From contig JBAXPV010000002.1 of the NCBI GenBank assembly GCA_037132075.1, positions 138,723-202,722 of the forward strand: a stretch of 64,000 bases of DNA, written 5' to 3'. The stretch's first letter is position 1, and each line of letters opens with the position of its first letter. This DNA comes from JBAXPV01 sp037132075 (GTDB lineage: Bacteria; Bacteroidota; Bacteroidia; Bacteroidales; CAIXZF01). This document shows, piece by piece, positions 47,704 through 55,877 of this stretch. The notes beneath the pieces were generated by a model that worked only from the letters and a program-made list of their open reading frames with translations, was not told the origin of the DNA and ran no database searches. Both the position numbers and the translations under genes were made by a program.

Positions 47704-48694
47704 GCGGAATTCTTTGAATCAAACGTTCTTTTTGAATAGAAAATGCACAACGATAATGACCCTCAGGACATGTTCTGAGGCCATGTAAGCCACAAGGACG
47801 ACAATGAAGGTCTTCATTCGACTCAACAACGGCAACATCCGTTGACAAAGGTCCAAAACCATAGGCAGGAACTGTTGAGCAAAAGATCGCTGTGACCTTC
47901 GCATTTACTGCAGAGCAAAGATGCATTGGGGCAGAATCATTGACAAAATTCATTTTTGCTTTCATCATCAGGCTGGCCGATTCAAGGAAAGACAGTTTCC
48001 CGGCAAGACTAACCAGGCTGGGATGACCCGAACGATCCATAATCTCATGAATAAAAGCCACATCTTCATTGGAGCCCAGGAAATAAACGACAAGTTGCCC
48101 GGGTAATGCTCGAATAAACTCAACCCATTTCTCCACCGGGTATTGTTTTGTAAACCATAATGAGGCAGGACTTATCGTAATATATGACTTTTCCTGGAAA
48201 GATGTAGTCCTTATATGGTCTTTATCACGCGGATATAATTTTACTACTGCAGGAGCCGTTTCAATTCCAATAGCCTTTAAAAGACTGAGGTTTCGGTCGA
48301 CTTCATGCATATTCCCACTTTCAATGGTATGCGCGACTTTTGCCGAAAAAAAGACGGAAAGTGGATTCTTACGAAAACCCACTTTCTTTTTTGCCCTGGA
48401 GAAAGCCGTTAACATTCCTGTAGAAAAGAATCTTTGCACATTCACAACTAAGTCATATCGCATGGAACGGATTTTCCATAAAATCGACATCAGGTTGCTG
48501 TATTTATCACGGGATTTATCCCATTCTATAACTTCGTGAAGAAATGGATGCCCGTCAAAGAGTCTTTCATTGCCCCTTTTCACAAGGAAATCGATCGCTG
48601 CATCAGGATAAACACGATGCAGCTCTTCCAGGATCGGTGTTGCTAGAATGACATCGCCAATTGAGGCAGTTTGTATGATAAGTATTTTTTTCAA
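47687..48694 (-). CDS. glycosyltransferase family 9 (heptosyltransferase-like)
   Basis: A 335-residue GT-B enzyme of lipopolysaccharide core assembly, using ADP-heptose or a related donor on the cytoplasmic face. It has IQTASIGDVILATPILEEL, the C-terminal donor motif ITISPASLWFTKQYPVEKW, the FVNDSAPMHLCSAVNAKVTAIF segment (read in two parts) and a late Cys cluster. It lies 7 bp after the nitroreductase gene and overlaps tsaC. The acceptor cannot be read from sequence. Confidence 0.88.
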   Translation of the reverse strand: MKKILIIQTASIGDVILATPILEELHRVYPDAAIDFLVKRGNERLFDGHPFLHEVIEWDKSRDKYSNLMSILWKIRSMRYDLVVNVQRFFSTGMLTAFSRAKKKVGFRKNPLSVFFSAKVAHTIESGNMHEVDRNLSLLKAIGIETAPAVVKLYPRDKDHIRTTSFQEKSYITISPASLWFTKQYPVEKWVEFIRALPGQLVVYFLGSNEDVAFIHEIMDRSGHPSLVSLAGKLSFLESASLMMKAKMNFVNDSAPMHLCSAVNAKVTAIFCSTVPAYGFGPLSTDVAVVESNEDLHCRPCGLHGLRTCPEGHYRCAFSIQKERLIQRIPHEIGN

Positions 48695-48701
48695 ACGGAT
48701 T

Positions 48702-49460
48702 TTAAGTTGATTGGTTCATAAAGCCCTGGCGTTGAATCACATCAAGAAACACCTTGGAAAAGTGAACGTTATCTTTACGTGAATAACGTTTTTGGGTAAA
48801 GATCTGGGCCAGGGTTAACAATTGATTTTCTTCCAACAGCGTTTTGGTGAGCGGAAGCGCTTCTTTTTCCCGGTAAATCTCATTAATACGCTCCGGGGAA
48901 TAATCGCAATACTCCTCCTGGTGAACAATCCCATGCATGGGAAGCCTATCGACCAGTTCCGGGTTTTCATCAGGATATCCCACAACCAGTGTTGTCACGG
49001 GAACAACTCCTACCGGCAGTTTAAAGAACTCAACCAATTTATCGGCCATATAAGTTGTGGTCCCGAGGTAACAAATTCCTAAACCCTTGTCTTCGGCAGC
49101 GATACAGACATTCTGTGCTGCGATGAGCGCGTCAATTGAACCTGTGAAAAAGGAAAGGAAGTTATCATAACCCGGATCAGCCTCACGATTTTCACACCAT
49201 ATATTAAAGCGTCTAAAATCGCAACAGAAAGTAAGCAGGACCGGAGCTTGTAAGACCATCCCCTGGCGAAAATGCAATTCCCAGAGTTTCTTTTTCTTTT
49301 CTTCATCCCTGGTAACGATGATACTGTAAACCTGCATATTGCCTGTTGTTGAAGCACGGGAGCCGGCTTCGAGAATTTCATTCAGTAGCGCATCCTCAAT
49401 GGGAATGCTATGATATTTGCGGATCGTACGATGAGAAAGAAGAGTCTGGAGGGTATCCAT
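48702..49460 (-). CDS. nitroreductase family FMN oxidoreductase (NfsA-like)
   Basis: A 252-residue FMN-dependent NAD(P)H oxidoreductase. The N-terminal SHRTIRKYHSIPI and SRASTTGNMQVYSIIV bind flavin phosphate, and GLGICYLGTTTYMADKLVEFF and VVGYPDENPELVDRLP are typical of the NfsA/FRP group. The physiological substrate is unknown. It is first in the operon with a GT9 gene, tsaC and the E1 fusion, and has its own minus-strand promoter box. Confidence 0.88.
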   Translation of the reverse strand: MDTLQTLLSHRTIRKYHSIPIEDALLNEILEAGSRASTTGNMQVYSIIVTRDEEKKKKLWELHFRQGMVLQAPVLLTFCCDFRRFNIWCENREADPGYDNFLSFFTGSIDALIAAQNVCIAAEDKGLGICYLGTTTYMADKLVEFFKLPVGVVPVTTLVVGYPDENPELVDRLPMHGIVHQEEYCDYSPERINEIYREKEALPLTKTLLEENQLLTLAQIFTQKRYSRKDNVHFSKVFLDVIQRQGFMNQST

Positions 49461-49481
49461 AGTGGTCTGTTAAAAATCGTG

Positions 49482-49489
49482 CAAAGATA
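49482..49489 (-). promoter_or_regulatory. minus-strand -7 box (TATCTTTG) of the nitroreductase operon
   Basis: The minus strand reads TATCTTTG, 22 bp before the ATG at 49460. Its upstream side runs into repeat tract D, and no clear TTG -33 box is present there. Confidence 0.5.
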
Positions 49490-49506
49490 CGAAGAAAATG
49501 GGAAGA

Positions 49507-49612
49507 CGATGTGCCGATGTGCTGACGTGCCAATTAACAATATATCGGCGTACCGGTGTAGTGGTGTACCGATGTACCGGTATAGTGGTGTACCGGTGTA
49601 GTGATGGACCAG
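49507..49612 (+). repeat. 8-bp tandem repeat tract D (GRTGTACC)
   Basis: Degenerate units GGCGTACC, GGTGTAGT, GGTGTACC, GATGTACC, GGTATAGT and so on, in the same family as tracts A-C some 36 kb away. They lie between the divergent nitroreductase and phosphoesterase-fold genes. The segment just after it (GATGGA, then a CTGGGGG run and GGGGAATAATTG) resembles the one after tract A. Confidence 0.82.
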
Positions 49613-49660
49613 TACCTACTGGGGGAAGGGGAATAATTGATTGTGAATGATATTTTGAGA

Positions 49661-49715
49661 ATATTTTTAGAATTTGTTTCCACTGGAGGGGCTGTTTTCC
49701 GTATAGAGATATATG
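49661..49715 (+). promoter_or_regulatory. shared upstream element, copy D
   Basis: ATATTTTTAGAATTT, GTTTCCACT, then CTGTTTTCCGTATA and ATATATGAGG, running straight into the ATG at 49713. This is the most complete copy of the element. GTTTCC and CGTATA are 18 bp apart. Confidence 0.55.
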
Positions 49716-50777
49716 AGGAGAAAATATTTTATCTTGATTTTTGTGATTAATCTTGGCTGGGTTATAACCGGAAATTGCCAATCTGAGGTTATCAACAGAA
49801 ACAGACAACATTACAGGATCATGTTTTACAATACTGAGAATTTATATGATCCATTTAATGACACCCTGGTTCAGGATGAAGAATTCTTGCCAGACGGAGC
49901 CCGGCATTGGACCTATGCTAAATTTCTAAAGAAACTCAATAAGCTTGCCCAGGTAATTATCGCTGCAGGTGAATGGGAGCCCCCAATTCTGGTAGGAATG
50001 TGCGAAGTGGAGAACAGATTTGTTTCCGGCAAAATAACACGAGATACTCCCCTGAAAGCTTTTCATTACAAAGTGGTTCATGAAGAATCACCTGATCCAC
50101 GTGGTGTTGATGTGGTGTTATTATATCGGGAACCGATGGCAATCTTAATTAATAGCAAGAACATTCCTATCATCTTCCCGGAGGACAGTAACCAACATAC
50201 CCGCGATATCCTTTATGCGAAAATTCTGTTGGCACAATGCGACACGCTGCATGTTTTTGTGAATCACTGGCCTTCTAAATACGGAGGACTTGAATCAAGT
50301 GAAAAAAGGCGTGATATTGTAGCCAACACTTTAAAATACTATGTCGACAGTTTAATGCACCTCTCCTATCCTGCCAAGATTCTGCTCATGGGAGATTTTA
50401 ATGCAGAACCAGATGAAAATTGCATAATGCAATTCATGAATTCATTTACAGGCGAAAATACTACGTGCAACAATAGACTCATTAACCTGACTGAAACAAT
50501 TCCCAGAAATGAAGGTTCTTATAAGTTTCAGGGAATCTGGTCCAGTATTGATGAGATGATCATTTCAACAGCTCTTACTGATCATACTGGCAAAATCTAC
50601 CTACCCGAAACAAAAATGAACATCTTCAAACCGGATTTTTTGCTAGAGAAAGACGAGTCAAATATGGGGGTACGGCCCTTCCGAACCTACCTTGGACCTT
50701 CCTTTCATGGCGGATTTAGTGATCATTTGCCTGTTTTTATTGATATTGAAGTAAATAATATGGTAGGAATCAAATAA
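49713..50777 (+). CDS. endonuclease/exonuclease/phosphatase family protein, exported
   Basis: A 354-residue EEP-superfamily hydrolase (DNase I-like fold) that cleaves a phosphodiester or phosphoester. After an N-terminal signal-like segment (FILIFVINLGWVITGNCQS) come RIMFYNTENLYDPFND with the metal-binding Glu, VGMCEVENR, HVFVNHWPSKYGG, LLMGDFNAEPDE and the closing GGFSDHLPVFID. All active-site positions look intact. It is probably periplasmic or surface located; substrate unknown. It is preceded by shared element copy D and repeat tract D. Confidence 0.88.
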   Translation: MRRKYFILIFVINLGWVITGNCQSEVINRNRQHYRIMFYNTENLYDPFNDTLVQDEEFLPDGARHWTYAKFLKKLNKLAQVIIAAGEWEPPILVGMCEVENRFVSGKITRDTPLKAFHYKVVHEESPDPRGVDVVLLYREPMAILINSKNIPIIFPEDSNQHTRDILYAKILLAQCDTLHVFVNHWPSKYGGLESSEKRRDIVANTLKYYVDSLMHLSYPAKILLMGDFNAEPDENCIMQFMNSFTGENTTCNNRLINLTETIPRNEGSYKFQGIWSSIDEMIISTALTDHTGKIYLPETKMNIFKPDFLLEKDESNMGVRPFRTYLGPSFHGGFSDHLPVFIDIEVNNMVGIK

Positions 50778-50784
50778 TAAGGTG

Positions 50785-50792
50785 TATCTTTG
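50785..50792 (+). promoter_or_regulatory. upstream -7 box of rpsO (TATCTTTG, P1)
   Basis: TATCTTTGCA, 100 bp before the rpsO ATG, is the first of two near-identical boxes 67 bp apart. Confidence 0.45.
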
Positions 50793-50851
50793 CACACGAT
50801 TTGAGACAGAATATTTTTTTCATAATAATTCCTATTATTAAAAACATTTTG

Positions 50852-50859
50852 TATCTTTG
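50852..50859 (+). promoter_or_regulatory. downstream -7 box of rpsO (TATCTTTG, P2)
   Basis: TATCTTTGCAGCCC, 33 bp before the rpsO ATG, is the same form as the boxes before rpsU and the tRNA-tuf operon. Confidence 0.6.
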
Positions 50860-50891
50860 CAGCCCTTTTTTAGAGAAAAATAAATACGATT

Positions 50892-51161
50892 ATGTACTTA
50901 ACAAGCGAGACTAAAAAGAACATTTTTACAGAATTCGGAACTTCTCCTGTAGATACCGGATCAACCGAAGGACAGATTGCCCTGTTTACATTCAGGATCA
51001 AACACCTTACCGAACACCTGAAAGAGAACAAGAAAGACTTTGCTACCCAGCGTTCTTTAGTTTTACTTGTAGGTAAGAGACGGAAACTCCTTGCTTATCT
51101 GAAAGACAACGACATTGAAAAATACAGAGAAATCCTGAAAAAACTAAGTATCAGGAAATAA
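50892..51161 (+). CDS. rpsO: 30S ribosomal protein S15
   Basis: An 89-residue S15 binding 16S rRNA helix 22: FGTSPVDTGSTEGQIALFTF, HLTEHLKENKKDFATQRSL, LVGKRRKLLAYLKDND. Complete. It is followed by a terminator and then pnp, the classical rpsO-pnp pair. Confidence 0.97.
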   Translation: MYLTSETKKNIFTEFGTSPVDTGSTEGQIALFTFRIKHLTEHLKENKKDFATQRSLVLLVGKRRKLLAYLKDNDIEKYREILKKLSIRK

Positions 51162-51180
51162 TCTCTTCAAGAAACTCAAA

Positions 51181-51213
51181 AAAAAGGCAATTGAAAAATT
51201 GCCTTTTTTTATA
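51181..51213 (+). terminator. intrinsic terminator after rpsO
   Basis: AAAAGGCAATT pairs with AATTGCCTTTT around GAAA and continues into a T-run. It separates rpsO from pnp. Confidence 0.88.
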
Positions 51214-51256
51214 ATTATCAACCCCAAATTTTATCCACCTTTATTTACACACACAC

Positions 51257-53416
51257 ATGACAAACTTAGGCATTACCAAAAAATTCACAATGCCCGATGG
51301 CCGTGAGATCAGTATCGAGACCGGCCGTCTCGCCAAACAAGCCGATGGAGCAGCGGTCGTCCGTATGGGCGATTCTATGGTCCTGGCCACTGTTGTTTCA
51401 AAAAAAGAAGCAGGAGAGAACGTTGACTTCCTCCCTATGTCCGTTGATTATCAAGAAAAATATGCTTCCTCCGGCCGTTTTCCCGGTGGCTTTTTCAAAC
51501 GTGAGGCTCGTCCTTCCGAGCATGAGATCCTGATCTCAAGATTGGTTGACCGCGCTTTACGTCCTTTATTCCCCTCTGATTACCACGCTGAAATCCAGGT
51601 TTTGATTTCGTTAATTTCTTCTGACGGAGAAGTTGCCCCTGAATCTCTGGCTTGCCTTGCCGCATCTGCTGCAATTGCCGTCTCTGACCTTCCTTTTAAC
51701 GGTCCTATTTCCGAAGTAAGAATTGGCCGTGTTAACGGACAATTGATCTGCAACCCCAGCATTACCCAACTTCAGGATGTTGACATGGACCTCACTGTTG
51801 CTGCTTCTGCAGAAAACATCATGATGGTTGAAGGCGAACTGAAAGAAGTCAGTGAAGCTGACATGTTAGAGGCAATCAAATTTGCACACGAAGCGATTAA
51901 GGTTCAGTGCCAGGCACAAGTTGAACTTGCGGCGATGGTTGAAAGCGCAAAAATAAAAAGAACATATTCCCACGAAAATAATGACGAAGAACTCAATGCT
52001 GCAATCCGGACCGCTTGTTACGACAAGCTGTTAAAAGTTGCGGCTGCCGGAATCGCCAACAAACACCAAAGAAAAGAGTCTTTCGAAGCCATTGCCACAG
52101 AATTTTTAGCGACAATGACAGAAGATGACAAGAAAGCAAAAGCTCCGCTCTTCAAACGTTATTTCCATGACATCGAAAAAGATGCCGTTCGCGAAGTAAT
52201 CCTCAATGAGCGTATTCGCCTTGATGGCAGGAAGCTTGATGAGATTCGCCCGATCTGGTGCGAAACTGATTATCTCCCAAGGGCACATGGTTCTGCCATC
52301 TTCACCCGTGGAGAGACTCAATCACTGACAACCTGTACTCTCGGAACAAAAATGGACGAGCAGATTATTGACGGTGCTATCTATGAAGGCAAGAATAACT
52401 TCCTCCTTCATTATAACTTCCCGGCATTCTCTACCGGTGAGGTAAAACCAAACCGTGGAACAGGCCGTCGCGAAATCGGACATGGAAACCTGGCCATGAG
52501 GGCATTGAAAAACATGCTCCCAAAAGCACCAGAAAATCCTTATACCGTGCGTATAGTCTCTGACATCCTTGAGTCCAATGGTTCGTCTTCAATGGCAACA
52601 GTTTGTGCTGGCACCATGGCAATCATGGACGCCGGACTCAAATTAAAGAAACCAGTTTCCGGCATTGCCATGGGGCTGATTACTGATACAAAAACCGGCA
52701 AATATGCAGTGCTTTCTGACATTCTTGGTGACGAAGATCACCTGGGCGACATGGACTTCAAGGTTTGTGGCACTGCAGACGGCATCACTGCCTGCCAGAT
52801 GGATATTAAAGTTGACGGTTTATCATACGATGTTTTAGCAGAGGCTATGAACCAGGCCAAACAAGGCAGGCTTCATATCTTAGGCGAAATTGCCAAAGTG
52901 ATCACCGAACCCCGCGAGGATTACAAGCCATTTGTGCCGAGAATCGTACAGATGACCATCGACAAACAATTTATCGGTGCTGTAATCGGACCAGGAGGCA
53001 AGATCATTCAGGAACTACAACGTCAGACAGGTTCTACGATCACTATCGAAGAAGTGAATGGTGTTGGTGTAATCGATATTTCTTCTGCTGACCTGGATTC
53101 AATCAACCAGGTTGTTGCACGTATCAAAGCCATTACCGGTGTTCCGGAGATTGGTGAGATCTACAAAGGAAAAGTCCAGGGAATTACTACTTACGGCGCT
53201 TTCGTAGAGATCATGCCGGATCGTGATGGTTTGCTGCACATCTCTGAAATTGACTGGAAAAAGGTAACTGTAATTGAGAATTATTTCAAAGTTGGTGATG
53301 TTATTGAGGTAAAACTCATTGCTATTGACCAGAACGGAAAAATGAAATTATCACGGAAGGCATTATTACCAAATCCTAACGAACAGAAAACACAGGAACC
53401 TGAAACCATTGCGTAA
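51257..53416 (+). CDS. pnp: polyribonucleotide nucleotidyltransferase (PNPase)
   Basis: A 719-residue 3'-5' phosphorolytic exoribonuclease. It has two RNase PH domains (~5-230; ~330-550, with LTTCTLGTKMDEQ and SNGSSSMATVCAG), a KH domain (FIGAVIGPGGKIIQELQRQ) and an S1 domain (YKGKVQGITTYGAFVEIM, DGLLHISEI). Full length. It is followed 42 bp later by the primary sigma factor gene. Confidence 0.97.
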   Translation: MTNLGITKKFTMPDGREISIETGRLAKQADGAAVVRMGDSMVLATVVSKKEAGENVDFLPMSVDYQEKYASSGRFPGGFFKREARPSEHEILISRLVDRALRPLFPSDYHAEIQVLISLISSDGEVAPESLACLAASAAIAVSDLPFNGPISEVRIGRVNGQLICNPSITQLQDVDMDLTVAASAENIMMVEGELKEVSEADMLEAIKFAHEAIKVQCQAQVELAAMVESAKIKRTYSHENNDEELNAAIRTACYDKLLKVAAAGIANKHQRKESFEAIATEFLATMTEDDKKAKAPLFKRYFHDIEKDAVREVILNERIRLDGRKLDEIRPIWCETDYLPRAHGSAIFTRGETQSLTTCTLGTKMDEQIIDGAIYEGKNNFLLHYNFPAFSTGEVKPNRGTGRREIGHGNLAMRALKNMLPKAPENPYTVRIVSDILESNGSSSMATVCAGTMAIMDAGLKLKKPVSGIAMGLITDTKTGKYAVLSDILGDEDHLGDMDFKVCGTADGITACQMDIKVDGLSYDVLAEAMNQAKQGRLHILGEIAKVITEPREDYKPFVPRIVQMTIDKQFIGAVIGPGGKIIQELQRQTGSTITIEEVNGVGVIDISSADLDSINQVVARIKAITGVPEIGEIYKGKVQGITTYGAFVEIMPDRDGLLHISEIDWKKVTVIENYFKVGDVIEVKLIAIDQNGKMKLSRKALLPNPNEQKTQEPETIA

Positions 53417-53458
53417 TCCTGACGTACAAGAACCCCAGTTTGTAACTAATACCAAACA

Positions 53459-54322
53459 ATGAGGCAGTTAAAGATTACGAAGCAGGTTACCAACAGGGAA
53501 ACCGCATCATTAGATAAGTACCTTCAGGAGATCGGCAAAGTTGAGCTGATCAGTGCAGAAGAAGAAGTTCAGCTTGCACAGCGTATCAAGCAAGGCGACC
53601 GCTTCGCTTTAGAGAAGTTGACTAAAGCCAATCTTCGTTTCGTGGTTTCTGTCTCAAAGCAATACCAGAACCAGGGACTGAGTCTGCCCGACTTAATTAA
53701 TGAAGGCAATCTTGGGTTGATCAAAGCTGCTCAGCGTTTTGATGAAACCCGTGGTTTTAAATTTATCTCTTATGCAGTTTGGTGGATTCGTCAATCAATT
53801 TTGCAGGCTTTGGCTGAGCAAAGTCGTATTGTAAGATTACCTTTGAATAAGATCGGGGCAATCAACAAGATCAACAAAGCTTATGCAAGGTTAGAGCAGG
53901 AATTTGAGCGTGAGCCAAATCCTGAAGAAATTGCAGGATTGCTTGAGATCAGCGAAAACGAGGTAAAGGAATCCATGCGCAACTCAGGTCGTCACATTTC
54001 GATGGATGCGCCCCTGGTGCAGGATGAAGACAATACCATGTATGATGTCATCCGCAGTGATGACACCCCTACTCCTGAAACCGAATTGCTTTATGATTCA
54101 CTCAGAAGAGAAATCGACCGTGCCATTTCTACCCTGACTCCAAGAGAAGCGGATGTTGTCCGTCTTTACTTCGGACTCAATGGAAGTCACCCAATGACAC
54201 TCGAGGAGATTGGCGAGAAATTCGATCTCACCCGGGAACGGGTCAGGCAGATCAAGGAGAAGGCGATACGGAGACTCAAACACACCTCACGAAGTAAAAT
54301 CCTGAAGACTTATTTAGGATAA
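53459..54322 (+). CDS. rpoD: primary RNA polymerase sigma factor (sigma-70, short Bacteroidota form)
   Basis: A 287-residue sigma-A. Region 1.2 is SLDKYLQEIGKVELISAEEE, regions 2.1-2.4 include NLRFVVSVSKQYQNQGLSLP, NEGNLGLIKAAQRFD and YAVWWIRQSILQALAEQ, region 3 follows, and region 4.2 is LTLEEIG-type helix-turn-helix with LTRERVRQIKEKAIRRL. It lacks region 1.1 and the long non-conserved insert, as usual in this phylum. It is expected to recognise the TTG/TAnnTTTG promoters seen across the window. Confidence 0.96.
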   Translation: MRQLKITKQVTNRETASLDKYLQEIGKVELISAEEEVQLAQRIKQGDRFALEKLTKANLRFVVSVSKQYQNQGLSLPDLINEGNLGLIKAAQRFDETRGFKFISYAVWWIRQSILQALAEQSRIVRLPLNKIGAINKINKAYARLEQEFEREPNPEEIAGLLEISENEVKESMRNSGRHISMDAPLVQDEDNTMYDVIRSDDTPTPETELLYDSLRREIDRAISTLTPREADVVRLYFGLNGSHPMTLEEIGEKFDLTRERVRQIKEKAIRRLKHTSRSKILKTYLG

Positions 54323-54328
54323 ACATAC

Positions 54329-54360
54329 AAAAGGCTACCTCAAAAGGGTGGCCTTTTCTT
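54329..54360 (+). terminator. intrinsic terminator after the sigma factor gene
   Basis: AAAAGGCTACC pairs with GGTGGCCTTTT (one wobble) and continues into CTTTTG. Confidence 0.85.
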
Positions 54361-54394
54361 TTGTTCCTCCTCTTTTGTATTTTTTTTCGCCATT

Positions 54395-54443
54395 GTTTTT
54401 CACACAGATTGCACAGAATAAGAACACAGAATGCACAGAGTTT
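54395..54443 (+). repeat. CACAGA-rich repeat, left copy
   Basis: TTTTTCACACAGATTGCACAG, AACACAGAATGCACAGAG and GTTT form a ~50-bp unit resembling the copy at 55711-55764 in the same orientation. The two flank the propeller protein gene. Confidence 0.7.
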
Positions 54444-54485
54444 GGCAACCCAGATTAATTGGATGTGTCATTTAAAATAAATCCC

Positions 54486-55661
54486 ATGAGAGAAAATCTA
54501 ATATTACTAATATTATTATTTAATTTATCTGTTTTGTCTCATGAACGGACTTTTGCGCAATGGCAAAAAACAGATCTGCAATATGATGGTCCAATTACTG
54601 ACATTGCTATTAATGGAACTGAAGTAATTGCTGCGACTTCAGGTGGTTTTTTTCGTCAGATTAACAATTCTTTTTGGCTTCAAATCCTTTCTGGATTGGA
54701 AGTCGGTTTTCATAATACAGTTGCTGTACTTGATGGCGAAATATTTGCTGGAATTGATGGGGCAATTTTAAAATCATCAGATAATGGCTTTTCATGGACT
54801 AAAGTTGATTCCACTTTCATAGTTCGCGACATTCTTGTTCATGGATCAGACATTTTTGTTGTTTCGATGGGTGCATTATATGTATCCCATGATCATGGAA
54901 TTGCATGGAATTTAATAAATACAGGGATTCCTATATTCATGGATTATATAACCATATGTGATAAATACAATAATATCTATGTTGGAACTCTTGGACAAGG
55001 TGTTATCGTTTCTTCAGATAATGGAAATACATGGTCAATATCAAATTCTGGATTGACGAATTTAAATGTTCTTTCAATTACGGCAAATGAATCCTATTTA
55101 TTTGCAGGAACTCAAGGGGGTGGTGTATTCTTATCTACAGATAATGGTTTTAGCTGGACTTCGGTAAATACTGGATTATCGACACTCAATGTTGGCTATA
55201 TGTGGAGCTTTGAATCCGATGTTTTTGCAGGAACCATCCAAGGTGGATTATTTGAAACCATGAATAATGGCACCAGCTGGGTTGAAATAAATGAAGACTT
55301 ACCTCCTCAAACAACGCCTTATTCAATGATTTTCTGCGATCCTGAAATATTCTTGGGATTAAATGAAGGGCTCTATTACCGTCCAAATTGGGAAATTATC
55401 GGGATTTCAGAAGAACACAACATTGAGCAATTTACAATTTACCCCAACCCAGCAGGTGAATCAATAAGTATCAGATTCAATAACATGGCAAAAGAGGAAA
55501 CCTATTCGATTTTCAATCATGAAGGAACACTCATGCTTGAAGGGAATCTCATTGAAAGTTCTACCAATCAAGTCAAATTGGTAGGTTTTAAGCCCGGCTT
55601 ATATTTGATAAAAATATTCAATGGGAAGGAAGTAATTTCAAAGAAATTAGTAAAAAGATAA
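54486..55661 (+). CDS. secreted beta-propeller (BNR/sortilin-like) protein with T9SS sorting domain
   Basis: A 391-residue exported protein starting at ATG 54486, which gives a signal peptide (NLILLILLFNLSVLSHERTFA). The TTG at 54459 is rejected. The central ~270 residues are repeated blades with SSDNG-type turns: KSSDNGFSWTKV, SHDHGIAWNLI, SSDNGNTWSIS, STDNGFSWTSV, TMNNGTSWVEI, each followed by a GL.. and AGT motif. These are Asp-box/BNR-like propeller repeats. The C-terminus (FTIYPNPAGESISIRF to ISKKLVKR) is a T9SS type A sorting domain. Role unknown. The gene is bounded by two CACAGA-rich repeats. Confidence 0.86.
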   Translation: MRENLILLILLFNLSVLSHERTFAQWQKTDLQYDGPITDIAINGTEVIAATSGGFFRQINNSFWLQILSGLEVGFHNTVAVLDGEIFAGIDGAILKSSDNGFSWTKVDSTFIVRDILVHGSDIFVVSMGALYVSHDHGIAWNLINTGIPIFMDYITICDKYNNIYVGTLGQGVIVSSDNGNTWSISNSGLTNLNVLSITANESYLFAGTQGGGVFLSTDNGFSWTSVNTGLSTLNVGYMWSFESDVFAGTIQGGLFETMNNGTSWVEINEDLPPQTTPYSMIFCDPEIFLGLNEGLYYRPNWEIIGISEEHNIEQFTIYPNPAGESISIRFNNMAKEETYSIFNHEGTLMLEGNLIESSTNQVKLVGFKPGLYLIKIFNGKEVISKKLVKR

Positions 55662-55710
55662 GACGATATTGCCAATCAAGACGCTCTATTATTTTATAAA
55701 ACCTATATAC

Positions 55711-55764
55711 GTTTTTTCACACAGAGGTCACAGATTAAATACACACAGAATGCACAGAGGTTTT
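55711..55764 (+). repeat. CACAGA-rich repeat, right copy
   Basis: TTTTTTCACACAGAGGTCACAG, then ATACACACAGAATGCACAGAGG, in direct orientation to 54395-54443. A third, inverted relative is at 55826-55865. Confidence 0.7.
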
Positions 55765-55825
55765 GACGGTTTGTGTTAAGCAACGCTTTGAAATCAACAG
55801 AATCGCTCCCAGAGACTCATAATTT

Positions 55826-55865
55826 CTGTGTTCTCTGTGTGTATTTACGCTGTGTTTTCTGTATG
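55826..55865 (-). repeat. CACAGA-rich repeat, inverted copy
   Basis: The plus strand reads TTCTGTGTTCTCTGTGTGTA and then CTGTGTTTTCTGTA; its complement matches the CACAGA repeats to the left. Copies 55711 and 55826 face each other over ~60 bp. Together they fill most of the 216-bp gap between the propeller gene and the outer-membrane lipoprotein gene. Confidence 0.65.
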
Positions 55866-55877
55866 AAATTTTTACAA

